DNA from: DATARH01 sp035604035
GTDB lineage: Bacteria; Pseudomonadota; Alphaproteobacteria; ATCC43930; CGMCC-115725
Length of the DNA stretch: 64,000 nt
Reading direction: 5' to 3'
Assembly: GCA_035604035.1 (NCBI GenBank)
Contig: DATNJF010000404.1
Coordinates: forward strand, 1-64,000
In this document: positions 24,187 through 33,500 of the stretch, in pieces
Layout: every line of letters starts with the position of its first letter
Position numbering within the stretch: the first letter of the stretch is position 1
Made by a program: the position numbers and the translations under genes
The notes under the pieces: model-generated
The model's input: the letters and a program-made list of their open reading frames with translations, nothing else
Database searches by the model: none
Told to the model about the DNA's origin: nothing

Positions 24187-24981
24187 ATGAAAGAAGCCGT
24201 CGCATCCGATCTCGATCCCGTCGGGCTCACCCGAAGCGCGGAGCCCTTGACCCGAAAGCTGTCGCGGCTGGTGGCGCTGTCGCCGGCGGAAACCGAAGTG
24301 CTGCGCGAGCTGCAGTCACACGGCCGCCGCGTCGCGCGCGGCCGTGAGATGGTCGTCGAAGGCCGCAAATACGATGAGCTGCTGATCCTTCTCGATGGCG
24401 TGGCGCTGCGCTACCGCCTGCTCAACGACGGCCGCCGCCAGGTCCTCAACATCGTGCTGCCGGGCGAGTTCATCGGCTTTCCCGGCTGCTTTTTCGAGGG
24501 CGCGCTCTATTCGATCTCGGCGCTCAGCGATTGCGTCGTCTCGCCGGTGCCTTTCACCCGCTTCCTGCGCCTGTCCGAGACCCACCCCCGGCTCGGCGCG
24601 GCGGTCTTCTGGTCGCTCAGCTGCGAAACGGCGATGTATGCCGAGCACCTGATCGGGATTGGCCGGCGCTCGGCCTTGGAACGGGTCGCGCATTTCCTGC
24701 TCGAGATGTTGATCCGGTTGCAGGGGATCGGCCTTGCCGACGAGCGCTCCTACCGCCTGCCGCTGACCCAGGAGCTCATCGCCGACGCGCTCGGTCTCAG
24801 CGTGCAATACGTCAACCAGACCCTGCGTCAGCTGCGCGAGGAGGGACTCGCTACGGTCGAGCGTCAGCAGGTGACGATCCTCAATCTCGACGGCCTCGCC
24901 GCGCTCGCCGATTTCGAGCGCAACTACATCAGCCGCTCCCGCTTCGCCGAGCTCGCCGCGGAGAATTGGCCGAGCACCTAG
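24187..24981 (+). CDS. Crp/Fnr-family transcriptional regulator
   Basis: A 264-residue regulator with an N-terminal cyclic-nucleotide-binding-like barrel (GREMVVEGRKYDELLILLDGVALRYRLLNDGRRQVLNIVLPGEFIGFPG) and a C-terminal winged helix (LPLTQELIADALGLSVQYVNQTLRQLREEGLATVERQQVTIL). No Fnr-type N-terminal cysteine cluster is visible, so it is not an obvious oxygen-sensing Fnr. The gene starts 15 bp after the TIR gene and is probably co-transcribed with it. Ligand and targets unknown. Confidence 0.9.
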   Translation: MKEAVASDLDPVGLTRSAEPLTRKLSRLVALSPAETEVLRELQSHGRRVARGREMVVEGRKYDELLILLDGVALRYRLLNDGRRQVLNIVLPGEFIGFPGCFFEGALYSISALSDCVVSPVPFTRFLRLSETHPRLGAAVFWSLSCETAMYAEHLIGIGRRSALERVAHFLLEMLIRLQGIGLADERSYRLPLTQELIADALGLSVQYVNQTLRQLREEGLATVERQQVTILNLDGLAALADFERNYISRSRFAELAAENWPST

Positions 24982-25110
24982 AAGCGTCGAGCCGGTTGGA
25001 TAGATTCAACGGGTAGATTCAAGACGGTTCGCGCAGACAGCGGATAATGCCTCCCAACGAAGCCGGCCCTTGAAACGAGCAAAATCGCCGGCTCGGACAG
25101 GGAGGCTTCC

Positions 25111-25359
25111 GTGCTGGACAGCCGGAAACGCAAGGTTCAGCCCGCAATGCGAGAGTCCCAGCCATTTCTGCGCCGGCTGGAACGCGTTGCCGAGGAGCTC
25201 AACCCGGTTCTGATCGTGATCGTTATCGGGCTGGCGCTCCTCGATTTCAGCGTTTTCGCCGCGCTCGAATTGCGAAATCTACCGCTGCGCCAGGTATCGG
25301 GCGACGGTCAGGTAAGGCCACTCACCCTTGGCGAGGCCATCGGCTTGCCGCAACGCTAA
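25111..25359 (+). CDS. Small single-span membrane protein
   Basis: The 82-residue product has a basic N-terminus, then one hydrophobic helix (LNPVLIVIVIGLALLDFSVFAALEL, about 31-55) and a short polar tail ending EAIGLPQR. Start is GTG 25111, supported by GGGAGG 5 bp upstream. I do not recognise a family. It stands alone between the Crp-family gene and the histidine kinase. The strong Shine-Dalgarno makes it likely real. Confidence 0.6.
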   Translation: MLDSRKRKVQPAMRESQPFLRRLERVAEELNPVLIVIVIGLALLDFSVFAALELRNLPLRQVSGDGQVRPLTLGEAIGLPQR

Positions 25360-25418
25360 AGCGGGCGATGCGGGCAATCAAATAACAAAGATCGATGCGT
25401 GAGAAGATCACTATAGCG

Positions 25419-25440
25419 CTTGTCACAATACTGTAACAAG
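25419..25440. promoter_or_regulatory. Dyad/Pho-box-like element in an AT-rich promoter region
   Basis: The 22-bp sequence from CTTGTCAC to GTAACAAG pairs with its own reverse complement at 18 of 22 positions. It can also be read as a direct repeat TTGTCAC-AATA-CTGTAAC with 11-bp spacing, the geometry of PhoB boxes. It lies in the AT-rich 257-bp gap (25360-25616) ahead of the histidine kinase, a gap far lower in G+C than its surroundings. Confidence 0.4.
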
Positions 25441-25616
25441 TTCGAATTTCCCAATTTTAGTCACGATATTTTGGTAAACTAGAGTAACCCTAATTTAATC
25501 CCCATCGATAATACTCGCTGAGACGAGCGACGAGTCTTTGCACGATGACTGTTTCCACGGAGAGCTAGGCAGAAGACCTTGACAGCGTCTGCATTGCCGC
25601 GGCTGCGGTCCCGGTC

Positions 25617-26789
25617 GTGCCGGTCGCTCCTGAAACCCGTTGCGCCGAGGTCTATGAGCGCTTTCGCGCCGATGCCGGTACGGTGGCGCTGCCGGTGGTG
25701 CGGGGAGAAACGCCGATCGGCCTCGTCAACCGGTACGATTTGACGATGAGCCTGGCGCAGGATTACGGCCGCGCCCTTTACGCGCAAAAGCCGATCACCG
25801 TGCGGATGGACCCAAATCCGCTGATCGTCGAGAGCGGCGTCGCGATCGACGCGCTCGAATGGATGATCGCGGCAAACCGACCGGCGGCGTTGGCCCGCGG
25901 ATTTATCGTCGTGCGCGATGGCGGCTATATCGGGGTCGGCACGGCGCTGACCCTGTTGCAGCTCAGCATGGCGCGCAGCGAGCAACGCAATCGCCAGATC
26001 GAGGACGCCCGCAGCGCCGCGGAGGCGGCAAACCGCGCAAAATCGCGCTTCCTCGCGGTGATGAGCCACGAGCTCCGCACTCCGCTCAACGCGATCATCG
26101 GGTTTTCCGACCTGATGCGGACCGGCGTCTTCGGACCGATCGGCGTGCCCCGCTACGCCGAGTATCTGAACGATATTCATGCGAGCGCCGAGAGCCTGCT
26201 TGGCCTCATCAACGATATCCTCGACACCGCCAAGATCGACAGTGGCAAGATGGAACTGTTCGAGGAGGCGGTGGATCTTGAGGATCAGGTGACCGCGGCG
26301 CTGCGTATTGTCGCGCCGCGCGCCCTTTCGGTCGGCGTTCAGTTGCAGGCCGAGATTTGTCCGCTTCTGCGGAGCTTGTTTGCCGATCGCCGGGCCGTCC
26401 GGCAGATCCTGCTGAACCTCCTGAGCAATGCCATCAAGTTCTCGCCGAATGGCAGCGTGACCGCGGCGGTGCGCGAGGAGCCCAACGGCGCGCTCACCCT
26501 CGTCGTCAGTGATACCGGGATCGGCATGTCGGCCGGCGAGGTTCAGATCGCGCTGTCGCCGTTCGGCCAAATCGCCAACGAGCATACGCGGACGCATGAC
26601 GGCTCCGGGCTCGGACTGCCGCTCGTCAAGAGCATGGCGGCGTTGCACGGAGCCGAGTTTGCGATCGAAAGCCAACCCGGGATCGGCACCACGGTGACGA
26701 TCGTGTTCCCCGGCTCGCGAGTCCTGCGCCACCGGAAGCCGGCGGGCGAGCGCCTTTTGCCGCTGGTGGAATTGAGCCAGGCCGTCTAA
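25617..26789 (+). CDS. CBS-domain sensor histidine kinase (5' end uncertain)
   Basis: The product has an N-terminal CBS pair (TRCAEVYERFRADAGTVALPVV...GLVNRYDL and later RGFIVVRDGGYIGVGTALTLL), a coiled linker, then a HisKA domain (AVMSHELRTPLNAIIGFSDLM with the phospho-accepting His) and HATPase: QILLNLLSNAIKFSP (N box), VVSDTGIGMS (G1), GSGLGLPLVKSM (G2). No TM segment, so it is soluble. I give GTG 25617 as the start by default. The frame is open further upstream to a TAG at 25566, and an ATG at 25545 is in the same frame seven codons before that TAG, so the native start may have been lost to a nonsense change. No response regulator gene is adjacent. Confidence 0.8.
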   Translation: MPVAPETRCAEVYERFRADAGTVALPVVRGETPIGLVNRYDLTMSLAQDYGRALYAQKPITVRMDPNPLIVESGVAIDALEWMIAANRPAALARGFIVVRDGGYIGVGTALTLLQLSMARSEQRNRQIEDARSAAEAANRAKSRFLAVMSHELRTPLNAIIGFSDLMRTGVFGPIGVPRYAEYLNDIHASAESLLGLINDILDTAKIDSGKMELFEEAVDLEDQVTAALRIVAPRALSVGVQLQAEICPLLRSLFADRRAVRQILLNLLSNAIKFSPNGSVTAAVREEPNGALTLVVSDTGIGMSAGEVQIALSPFGQIANEHTRTHDGSGLGLPLVKSMAALHGAEFAIESQPGIGTTVTIVFPGSRVLRHRKPAGERLLPLVELSQAV

Positions 26790-26900
26790 GGCTCTGCCAA
26801 AATCGGGCCGGCGCCGGCTTGACGCGACGCCCTCGTCGCCGTAGAACCCGCGCTCCCGCGCGCGGATCATCGCCGCGGCAGTGATTTCATAAGGTGCGGC

Positions 26901-27188
26901 ATGGCGCGCAGATGCCCGGTTACCGGCAAGGGTGTCCAAGTCGGCAACAATGTCAGCCACTCGAACCGCAAGACCAAGCGGCGGTTTCTACCCAATCTGC
27001 AGACGATCTCGCTGCTATCGGACAGCGTTGGGGCGATCCGGCTGCGGCTTTCGACCAACGCGATTCGGACGATCGAGTTCAAGGGCGGCATCGACGCGTT
27101 CCTCAAAAACACGCCCGCGCGCAAATTGTCGCCGGAAATCCGCCGCCTCAAGAAACGCATCGAGGGCGCCGCCGCCAACCGCGTCTAG
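26901..27188 (+). CDS. rpmB: 50S ribosomal protein L28
   Basis: L28 is a small basic protein of the large ribosomal subunit. The 95 residues start MARRCPVTGKGVQVGNNVSHSNRKTKRRFLPNLQ, the unmistakable L28 signature, and continue with SLLSDSVGAIRLRLSTNAIRTIE. Length and composition fit alphaproteobacterial L28. It stands alone, as is common in this class. There is no canonical Shine-Dalgarno, only AAGG at 26891-26894. Confidence 0.97.
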   Translation: MARRCPVTGKGVQVGNNVSHSNRKTKRRFLPNLQTISLLSDSVGAIRLRLSTNAIRTIEFKGGIDAFLKNTPARKLSPEIRRLKKRIEGAAANRV

Positions 27189-27231
27189 GGCCGGTTACCA
27201 CCAACCATCCGTCGCAATCAACTCCGAGTGA

Positions 27232-27249
27232 GCGGGGCTTCGTCCCCGC
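27232..27249 (+). terminator. Possible terminator hairpin after rpmB
   Basis: GCGGGG (27232-27237) pairs with CCCCGC (27244-27249) around CTTCGT, 43 bp past the rpmB stop. There is no T run after the stem, so termination is not certain. Confidence 0.4.
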
Positions 27250-27297
27250 GCGACGATCACCTATGGTCGCGCCCGCAAAGAAATAGGGGAGGCGATC

Positions 27298-28185
27298 ATG
27301 GATACCTACGCGCCCGAACTTTACGAGGTGCTGCCGCGCGCGAGCTGGTCGCGCCGCGGTTTTGTGGTGACTTCGCTGGCGACCGGGTTCGCCCTGGCGG
27401 CAGGGCCGATCTCGGCGCAGACGATCACCACCGACACCAACGGTCTCGATGTCGCCGAGGTCAAGGTGCCGACCGCCGACGGCGAGATGCCGGCCTACCG
27501 GGCGATGCCGGCGCCCAATGGTCCCTTTGGCGGCGGGCCGTTCGCGACCGTCCTCGTGGTGCAGGAAATCTTCGGCGTCCACGAGCATATCAAGGACATT
27601 TGTCGGCGCCTCGCCAAGGCCGGGTACTTCGCCATCGCGCCCGAGCTCTATGCGCGCCAGGGCGACCCATCGACTTATAATGACATCCCGAAACTGGTCG
27701 CCGATATCGTCTCGAAGGTGCCGGATTACGAGGTGCTGGGCGATCTCGACGCCACGGTCATCTATTCGAGGGGTACCGGCAAGGCCGACACCAAGCGGCT
27801 TGCCATCACCGGGTTTTGCTGGGGCGGCCGTCCGGTCTGGCTCTATGCCGCACACAACCCCGGCCTGAAGGCCGCAGCTTCGTGGTATGGCCCGATCGAC
27901 CGGCCGCGCACCGATCTGCAGCCGAAATACCCGATCGACCTCGCCGGCGAGTTGAAATGTCCGGTGCTTGGGCTATACGGCGCGCTCGACAAGGGGATAC
28001 CGGTCGAAAGCGTCGATCGCATGGCGGACGCCTGCAAGGCCGCCGGCAAGACCTGTGAGTTCAAGATCTACCCGGATGCAGGCCACGCCTTCAACGCCGA
28101 CTACCGACCGAGCTACAACGAAGCGGACGCCAAGGACGGCTGGGGGCTGATGCTCGCCTGGTTCAAGAAATACGGCGTCGCCTAG
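27298..28185 (+). CDS. Dienelactone hydrolase family protein, probably Tat-exported
   Basis: A 295-residue alpha/beta-hydrolase of the dienelactone hydrolase family, which open lactone or ester bonds. The catalytic triad is visible: Cys in ITGFCWGGRPVWLY, Asp in LGLYGALDKGIPV and His in YPDAGHAFNADYRPSY. The ATVLVVQEIFGVHEHIKD segment is also typical. Residues about 18-41 (SRRGFVVTSLATGFALAAGPISAQ) form a twin-arginine signal, predicting export of the folded enzyme. ATG 27298 follows GGGGAGG. Substrate unknown. Confidence 0.92.
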   Translation: MDTYAPELYEVLPRASWSRRGFVVTSLATGFALAAGPISAQTITTDTNGLDVAEVKVPTADGEMPAYRAMPAPNGPFGGGPFATVLVVQEIFGVHEHIKDICRRLAKAGYFAIAPELYARQGDPSTYNDIPKLVADIVSKVPDYEVLGDLDATVIYSRGTGKADTKRLAITGFCWGGRPVWLYAAHNPGLKAAASWYGPIDRPRTDLQPKYPIDLAGELKCPVLGLYGALDKGIPVESVDRMADACKAAGKTCEFKIYPDAGHAFNADYRPSYNEADAKDGWGLMLAWFKKYGVA

Positions 28186-28194
28186 CCGGTCGGC

Positions 28195-29049
28195 CTAGGC
28201 TGCCTGAGCGACCGGGATCGGCGCCTCGCCCTTGAGCATCAGGCGGTAGAGGTAGCGGCGCTCGTTCATGTCGTAATCCGGGTTGGCCTTGTGCAGGACG
28301 CTGCGGTTGTCCCAGATCACCATGTCGCCATAGCGCCACTGGTGGCGGTATTCGTATTTCTGTTGCGTCGCGTGGATCATCAGCTCGGTGACGAGGTCGA
28401 GCGCCTCGTCGTCGGGCATGCCGACGATCGATTCGATCCGTACCGGGTTCATGAACAACGCCTTGCGGCCGTTCTCGGGATGGACGCGCACCAGCGGATG
28501 GATGCCGGGTGGCGGCAGCGCCTTCAGGCTCTCCTCGTTCAAGGGCTTCAGCGGGCGCGGGCTGTATTTGCTCAGATAGACGTGCACCGCCTTCAGCCCG
28601 TCGATCTTCCGCTTCATCGCCTCGGATAGCTCGTCATAGGCGAGGTGCATGTTGGCGTATTGCGTGTCGCCGCCTTTGCTCGGCAGCGCGACCGGGTAAA
28701 GGATCGTCGCCTTGGGCGGCGCCGGATGGTTCGAATGGTCGGTGTGGAAGGTCTCGCCCGGGATCATCCGCCGCGTGCCGAGAAATTCCTGATTGGTGAC
28801 GTAGTACATCTCCGGGAAGCCCGGGATGTGGTGGTCCTTCTTGTCGTGCGGCTGGAGCTCACCGAACACCTGCACCGCCCGCATGAAATCACCCGGCTCA
28901 TATTTCTGATCGCGGATCACCAGCACGTGGTGCTGGGCCCAGGCCCGGTTGATGGCGGCCTTGGTTTCCGGGTCGATCGGCTTCGCGAGATCGAGGCCGG
29001 TGACCTCGGCGCCGGTATGCCGGGTCAACGGCGTGATCGTGTAGGCCAT
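28195..29049 (-). CDS. TauD/TfdA-family Fe(II)/2-oxoglutarate dioxygenase
   Basis: A 284-residue non-haem iron dioxygenase. The iron ligands are the HTD of ETFHTDHSNHPAPPKATILYP (His and Asp) and the distal His in VIWDNRSVLHKANPDYD, and the 2-oxoglutarate Arg is in MNERRYLYRLMLKG. LTRHTGAEVTGLDLAKPID is the usual N-terminus. Family members oxidise taurine, 2,4-D, alkyl sulfates and similar compounds. The gene is convergent with the dienelactone hydrolase and divergent from the MATE pseudogene. Substrate not predictable. Confidence 0.9.
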   Translation of the reverse strand: MAYTITPLTRHTGAEVTGLDLAKPIDPETKAAINRAWAQHHVLVIRDQKYEPGDFMRAVQVFGELQPHDKKDHHIPGFPEMYYVTNQEFLGTRRMIPGETFHTDHSNHPAPPKATILYPVALPSKGGDTQYANMHLAYDELSEAMKRKIDGLKAVHVYLSKYSPRPLKPLNEESLKALPPPGIHPLVRVHPENGRKALFMNPVRIESIVGMPDDEALDLVTELMIHATQQKYEYRHQWRYGDMVIWDNRSVLHKANPDYDMNERRYLYRLMLKGEAPIPVAQAA

Positions 29050-29153
29050 CGCGCATCCTCCTCCGGGAAGCCGGTTTCAAAAAAGCCTATGGCGTTTGCC
29101 CAAGGGCGTCAAACCGGGTAGAGACCGCGCCTTCTTTCTCAGCCGCCAGACCC

Positions 29154-30502
29154 ATGATCCCGACCGTCGTTGCCGAGATCCGTGCGACGCTTGCCCTCGC
29201 CGTGCCGTTGGCCGCCGCGAACCTGGCGCAAATCGCCATGGGCGTGGTCGACACGGTGATGGTCGGGTCGCTCGGCGCGGTGCCGCTCGCCGCGGTCGGC
29301 CTCGGTGGCGGCTTCTATTTTACCAGCGCAGTGATCTGCCAGGGCGTGCTCAACGCGGTGGCGCCGCTGGCCGCGTTCTCGATCGGCTCGGGCGACCGCG
29401 ACGCGGCGGGGCGTGTGGGCGGCAGCGGGTTGGTGCTTGCCGCCGTGCTGACCGTGCCGGTGGTGGTGGCGCTGATGTTCGCCGACCGCCTCCTCGACCT
29501 GATCGGCTACGAGCCGGCGCTGGCGCGTGAGATCGGCCGATTTCTGCACGCGATCGCCTGGGGCGCGCCGGCGTTTCTTGGCTTTGGCGTGCTGCGCAGT
29601 CTGTTGGCGGCGCTGGCGCGGGCGCGGGCGGTGATGGTGGTGCTGACGCTCTGCGTGCCGACCTTGATCGCGCTCAACTGGGTTCTGATCTTCGGTCATC
29701 TCGGCGCGCCGGCCTTGGGCCTCCTCGGCTGCGCCTATGCCTCGGCGATCAATCAATGGCTGATGTTCTTGGGGCTCGCCCTATGGTTCTGGGCGCTGCG
29801 GCGGCGCGGCCGGGCGCCCCGGCTGCGCGGCAAGCCAGCCCAAATCACCCACGATATCCGGCGCATCCTCGCGCTTGGCCTGCCGATCGGCGGGCTGGCG
29901 GGAATGGAAATCGGCGTCTTCATGACCTCGGCGGCTCTGATGGGCCTCTTCGGCGCCGCTGCGCTCGGCGCCCACCAGATCGCGATCAACTGCGCCAGCA
30001 TCTCATTCATGGTGCCCTTGGGGATCGGCCAGGCAGCGACGGTGCGGATCGCCGCCGAGCGCGGCGCCAAGGCGCCCCATGCGGCCCGCCGTGCGGCCTT
30101 CGTCGCGTTGGCGCTGGGCATGGTCTTCATGGCGGGCTCGGCGATCGTGTTGTGGACGCTGCCGGCGCACATCGTCGGCGCCTACGTCTCGGTCGCGGAC
30201 CCGGCCAATCGGCTCTTGTCGCCTTTGCGCTAAATTTCATCGCGATCGCCGCGGTTTTTCAGATCGTCGACGGCATGCAGGTTGTCGCTGCCGGCGCCTT
30301 GCGTGGTTTCGAGGACACCACGACACCGATGCTCTTCGCCGGGCTGGGTTATTGGGGGATTGGTTTTGCCGGCGGCTGGGCGCTCGCCTTCCCGCTCGGG
30401 TTCGGCCCAATCGGCTTGTGGTGGGGCTTCGTCCTCGGCCTCGCCGCGGTCGCGGTGTTGCTTACCCTGCGTTTATACCGCCAAGCGCATCAGGAGATCT
30501 GA
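29154..30502 (+). pseudogene. MATE-family efflux transporter, interrupted by a frameshift near 30210
   Basis: The first frame (29154-30233) gives a MATE transporter with VPLAAANLAQIAMGVVDTVMVGSLG, ALGAHQIAINCASISFMVPLGIGQAATVRIA and about ten TM segments, but ends abruptly ...DPANRLLSPLR. The continuation is in the next frame: ALVAFALNFIAIAAVFQIVDGMQVVAAGALRGFEDTTTPMLFAGLGYW through to ...LYRQAHQEI at 30502. A one-base deletion at about 30206-30214 explains this exactly. Joined, the two parts give a full-length MATE protein of about 449 residues. Real decay or a sequencing/assembly error are both possible. The 3' end overlaps the convergent RND gene by 13 bp. Confidence 0.85.
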
Positions 30503-33500
30503 GCCAGCTCCTGCGCTCGCACCGAATGCGCTGCGGCGACGTGGTCCTTGGCGAGGACGGTATAGACCGCGGGCAGCACGAACAGCGTGAACAGCGTCCC
30601 GATCGACATGCCGCAGACGACGACCATGCCGATCGAGAAGCGGCTCGATGCGCCGGCGCCGGTCGCCATGACCAGCGGTACCAGACCCACGACCATCGCC
30701 GCGGTCGTCATCAGGATCGGGCGCAAGCGGACGCGCGCGGCGCGCTCGATGGCGCGGCGCCGGTCGAGCCCCTCGTTGACCTGGAGCTGGTTGGCGAACT
30801 CGACCATCAGGATGCCGTGCTTGCTGATGAGGCCGATCAGGGTGACGAGACCGACCTGGGTATAGATGTTGATGGTCGTTCCCGGGATCTCGATCCCCAT
30901 GAAATTGCCGTTGATCAGAAACAGCGGCAGCAGCGCGCCGAACATCGACATCGGCACGCTGATGAGGATGACAAACGGGTCGCGCAGGCTTTCGAACTGC
31001 GCCGCCAGCACCAGGAAGATGATGATCAGCGCGAAGACGAAGGTGACAACGAGCTGGTTGCCTTCCTGCACGAATTGACGCGAGTCGGAAAGATAGTCGT
31101 AGCCGAAGCTGCGCGGCAGGTCTTTCGCCTGCTTTTCGAGGAAATCGACTGCCTGGCCGATCGTCACACCGGGCATCGGCACCGCCGAAAAGGTCGCCGA
31201 ATTCAATTGATTGTAGCGGGTCAGCGCATTGGGCGTGGTGGTCGTCGAAACCTTGACCAGGTTCGATAGCGGCACCGGCTGGCCGGCGGCGGAGTTGACG
31301 TAATAGTGGGTCAGGGTCTCCTGATTGAGCCGGTCGACGCGCGGCACTTGCGGGATCACCTCGTAGGAACGGCCCTCCAGGTTGAAGCGGTTGACATAAT
31401 TCTCGCCGACGAGCAGCGCCAAGGTGTTGCCGATCGATTGCATCGTGACGCCAAGCTCGTTGGCTTTCGAGCGGTCGATATCGACGCGGATGGTCGGCTG
31501 GTTGAAGTTGAGATCGCTGTCGGTGACGATGAACATACCGCTCTTGCGCGCCGCGGCCTTGATCTTGTCCATCGCGTTGTAGAGCGAGACGAAATCGCCG
31601 GTCGAGTTGATCACCATCTGTACCGGCAAGCCGCCGATCGAGGCGGGCAGGGGAGGCAGCGAGAAGGCAAACGCGCTCATCCCCTCGACGCCATTCAGCT
31701 TCGCCTGAAGCAGCGGCTTGATCTTCTGCGCGGACCGGGTCCGCTCGTCCCACGGTTTGAGGATGACGCCGGCGATGCCCTGGCTCGGCCCAAAGCGGCC
31801 GTTGACGACAAAGCGCAAATCGGCCTCGGGGAATGAGGTCATTGCCGCGTCGAGCCGTGCCCCATAGGCGTCCTGGTAATCGAGGTTGGAGTATTGCGGC
31901 GCCTTGGTCAGCGCGAAGAGCACCCCCTGATCCTCCTCGGGCGCCAGTTCCTTCTTGGTGTTCGTGTACATAAAGCCGAGCGCCAGTAGGATCGCGACGG
32001 CGAACATCGCCGTAACCGGGCGATAGTCGAGCGACCGTTCGAGCCGGCGGCCGTACCAATTGGCCAGGCCATTGAAGCCGCGGTCGAGCACGCGGGCGAA
32101 GCCGCGCTCAGCGGCTCCCCGCTTCAGCAGCAGCGAGCACATCATCGGTGACAGCGTCACCGCGACGACGCCCGAGATGATGACGGCGCCGGCAAGGGTG
32201 AAGGCGAATTCGCGGAACAGGATGCCGGTCACGCCGCCGAGGAACCCGATCGGTGCGTACACCGCGGCCAAGGTCAGCGTCATCGAGATGACCGGGCCGG
32301 CGATCTCGCGCGCGCCGATCAGCGCCGCCTGCGGCGGGCTCTTCCCGGCCTCGATGTGGCGATAGATGTTCTCGACGACGACGATCGCGTCATCGACGAC
32401 GAGGCCGATCGCCAGCACCATCGCCAACAGGGTCAACAGGTTAAGGCTGAAGCCTAAGGCGGACATGATAATCCCGGCGCCGATCATCGATAACGGGATC
32501 GTCACCACCGGGATCAGCACCGAGCGTACGTTGCCGAGAAACAGAAAAATCACGACGACGACGATGACGACGGCCTGTCCCAGGCTCCATTTGACTTCGT
32601 TGATCGAGGCCTGGATGAACTTGGTCGAATCGTAGGCGACCTCCATCTTGACCGAGGGCGGCAGGGTCCGCTCGATCTCGGGGAGCAGCTTGCGCACCCC
32701 GGCGACGAGCGATAGCGGGTTGCCGTCCGGTGTCGCCTGGACGGCGATGAAGACGGCGTGCTGACCGTTCATCGCCACGCTCGAATTCCAACTCTGCGCG
32801 GCGAGCTCGACGTCGGCGATGTCCTCCATCCGCACCACCGCGCCGCCTACCGATTTGACGACCATGCGCTTGAACTGGTTGACGTCGGTCAGCCCCGTCC
32901 GGGCGTCGACATTGGTGACGGTGAAGGCGCCTTTGGCCTGACCCGGCGCCGATTGGAAGTTATTGGCCTCGATCGCGGTCGACACGTCATTGGCGGTGAT
33001 ATTGCGCGCCGCCATGCGCGCCGGGTCGAGCCACAGCCGCATCGCGAAGGTCTGCCCGCCGAGGATGTCGGCCGAGGCGACGCCGTCGACCGTCGCCATC
33101 AACGGTTGCACGACCCGCGTCAGGTAGTCGGAGATCGCCGCTGGTTGCAGGGAGGGGCTGGCGAACCCGATATACATGACCGCCGTTGTTTGGCCGGTCG
33201 CCTTGAGGATGATCGGGTCCTGCGCCGCCGTCGGCATCAGGTATTTGACTTGCTGGACCTTGGCCATGACATCGGTCATTGCCCGGTCGGGATCGTAGTT
33301 GAGCTTGATGTAAGCGGTGATTGTGCTGGTGCCTTGGACCGACGTGGAGGTTAGATAATCGATGCCCTCGGCGGTGGCGACCGCCTGCTCGATCGGCGTG
33401 GTGATGAAGCCTTCGATGAGGTCGGGTGAGGCGCCCGGATAGACCGTCGTTACCGTGATCGTGGTGTTCGACAGTTTCGGATACTGCCGGATCTGCAGCC

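Noticed and set aside
25479..26960. Long open frame on the minus strand opposite the histidine kinase (493 codons)
   Set aside because: Its translation is an Arg/His/Asp-rich antisense product with no recognisable motif, while the plus strand gives a complete HisKA-HATPase protein.
30206..30214. Programmed -1 frameshift in the MATE gene
   Set aside because: No X XXY YYZ slippery heptamer or downstream structure is present at the frame change; a simple deletion is more likely.
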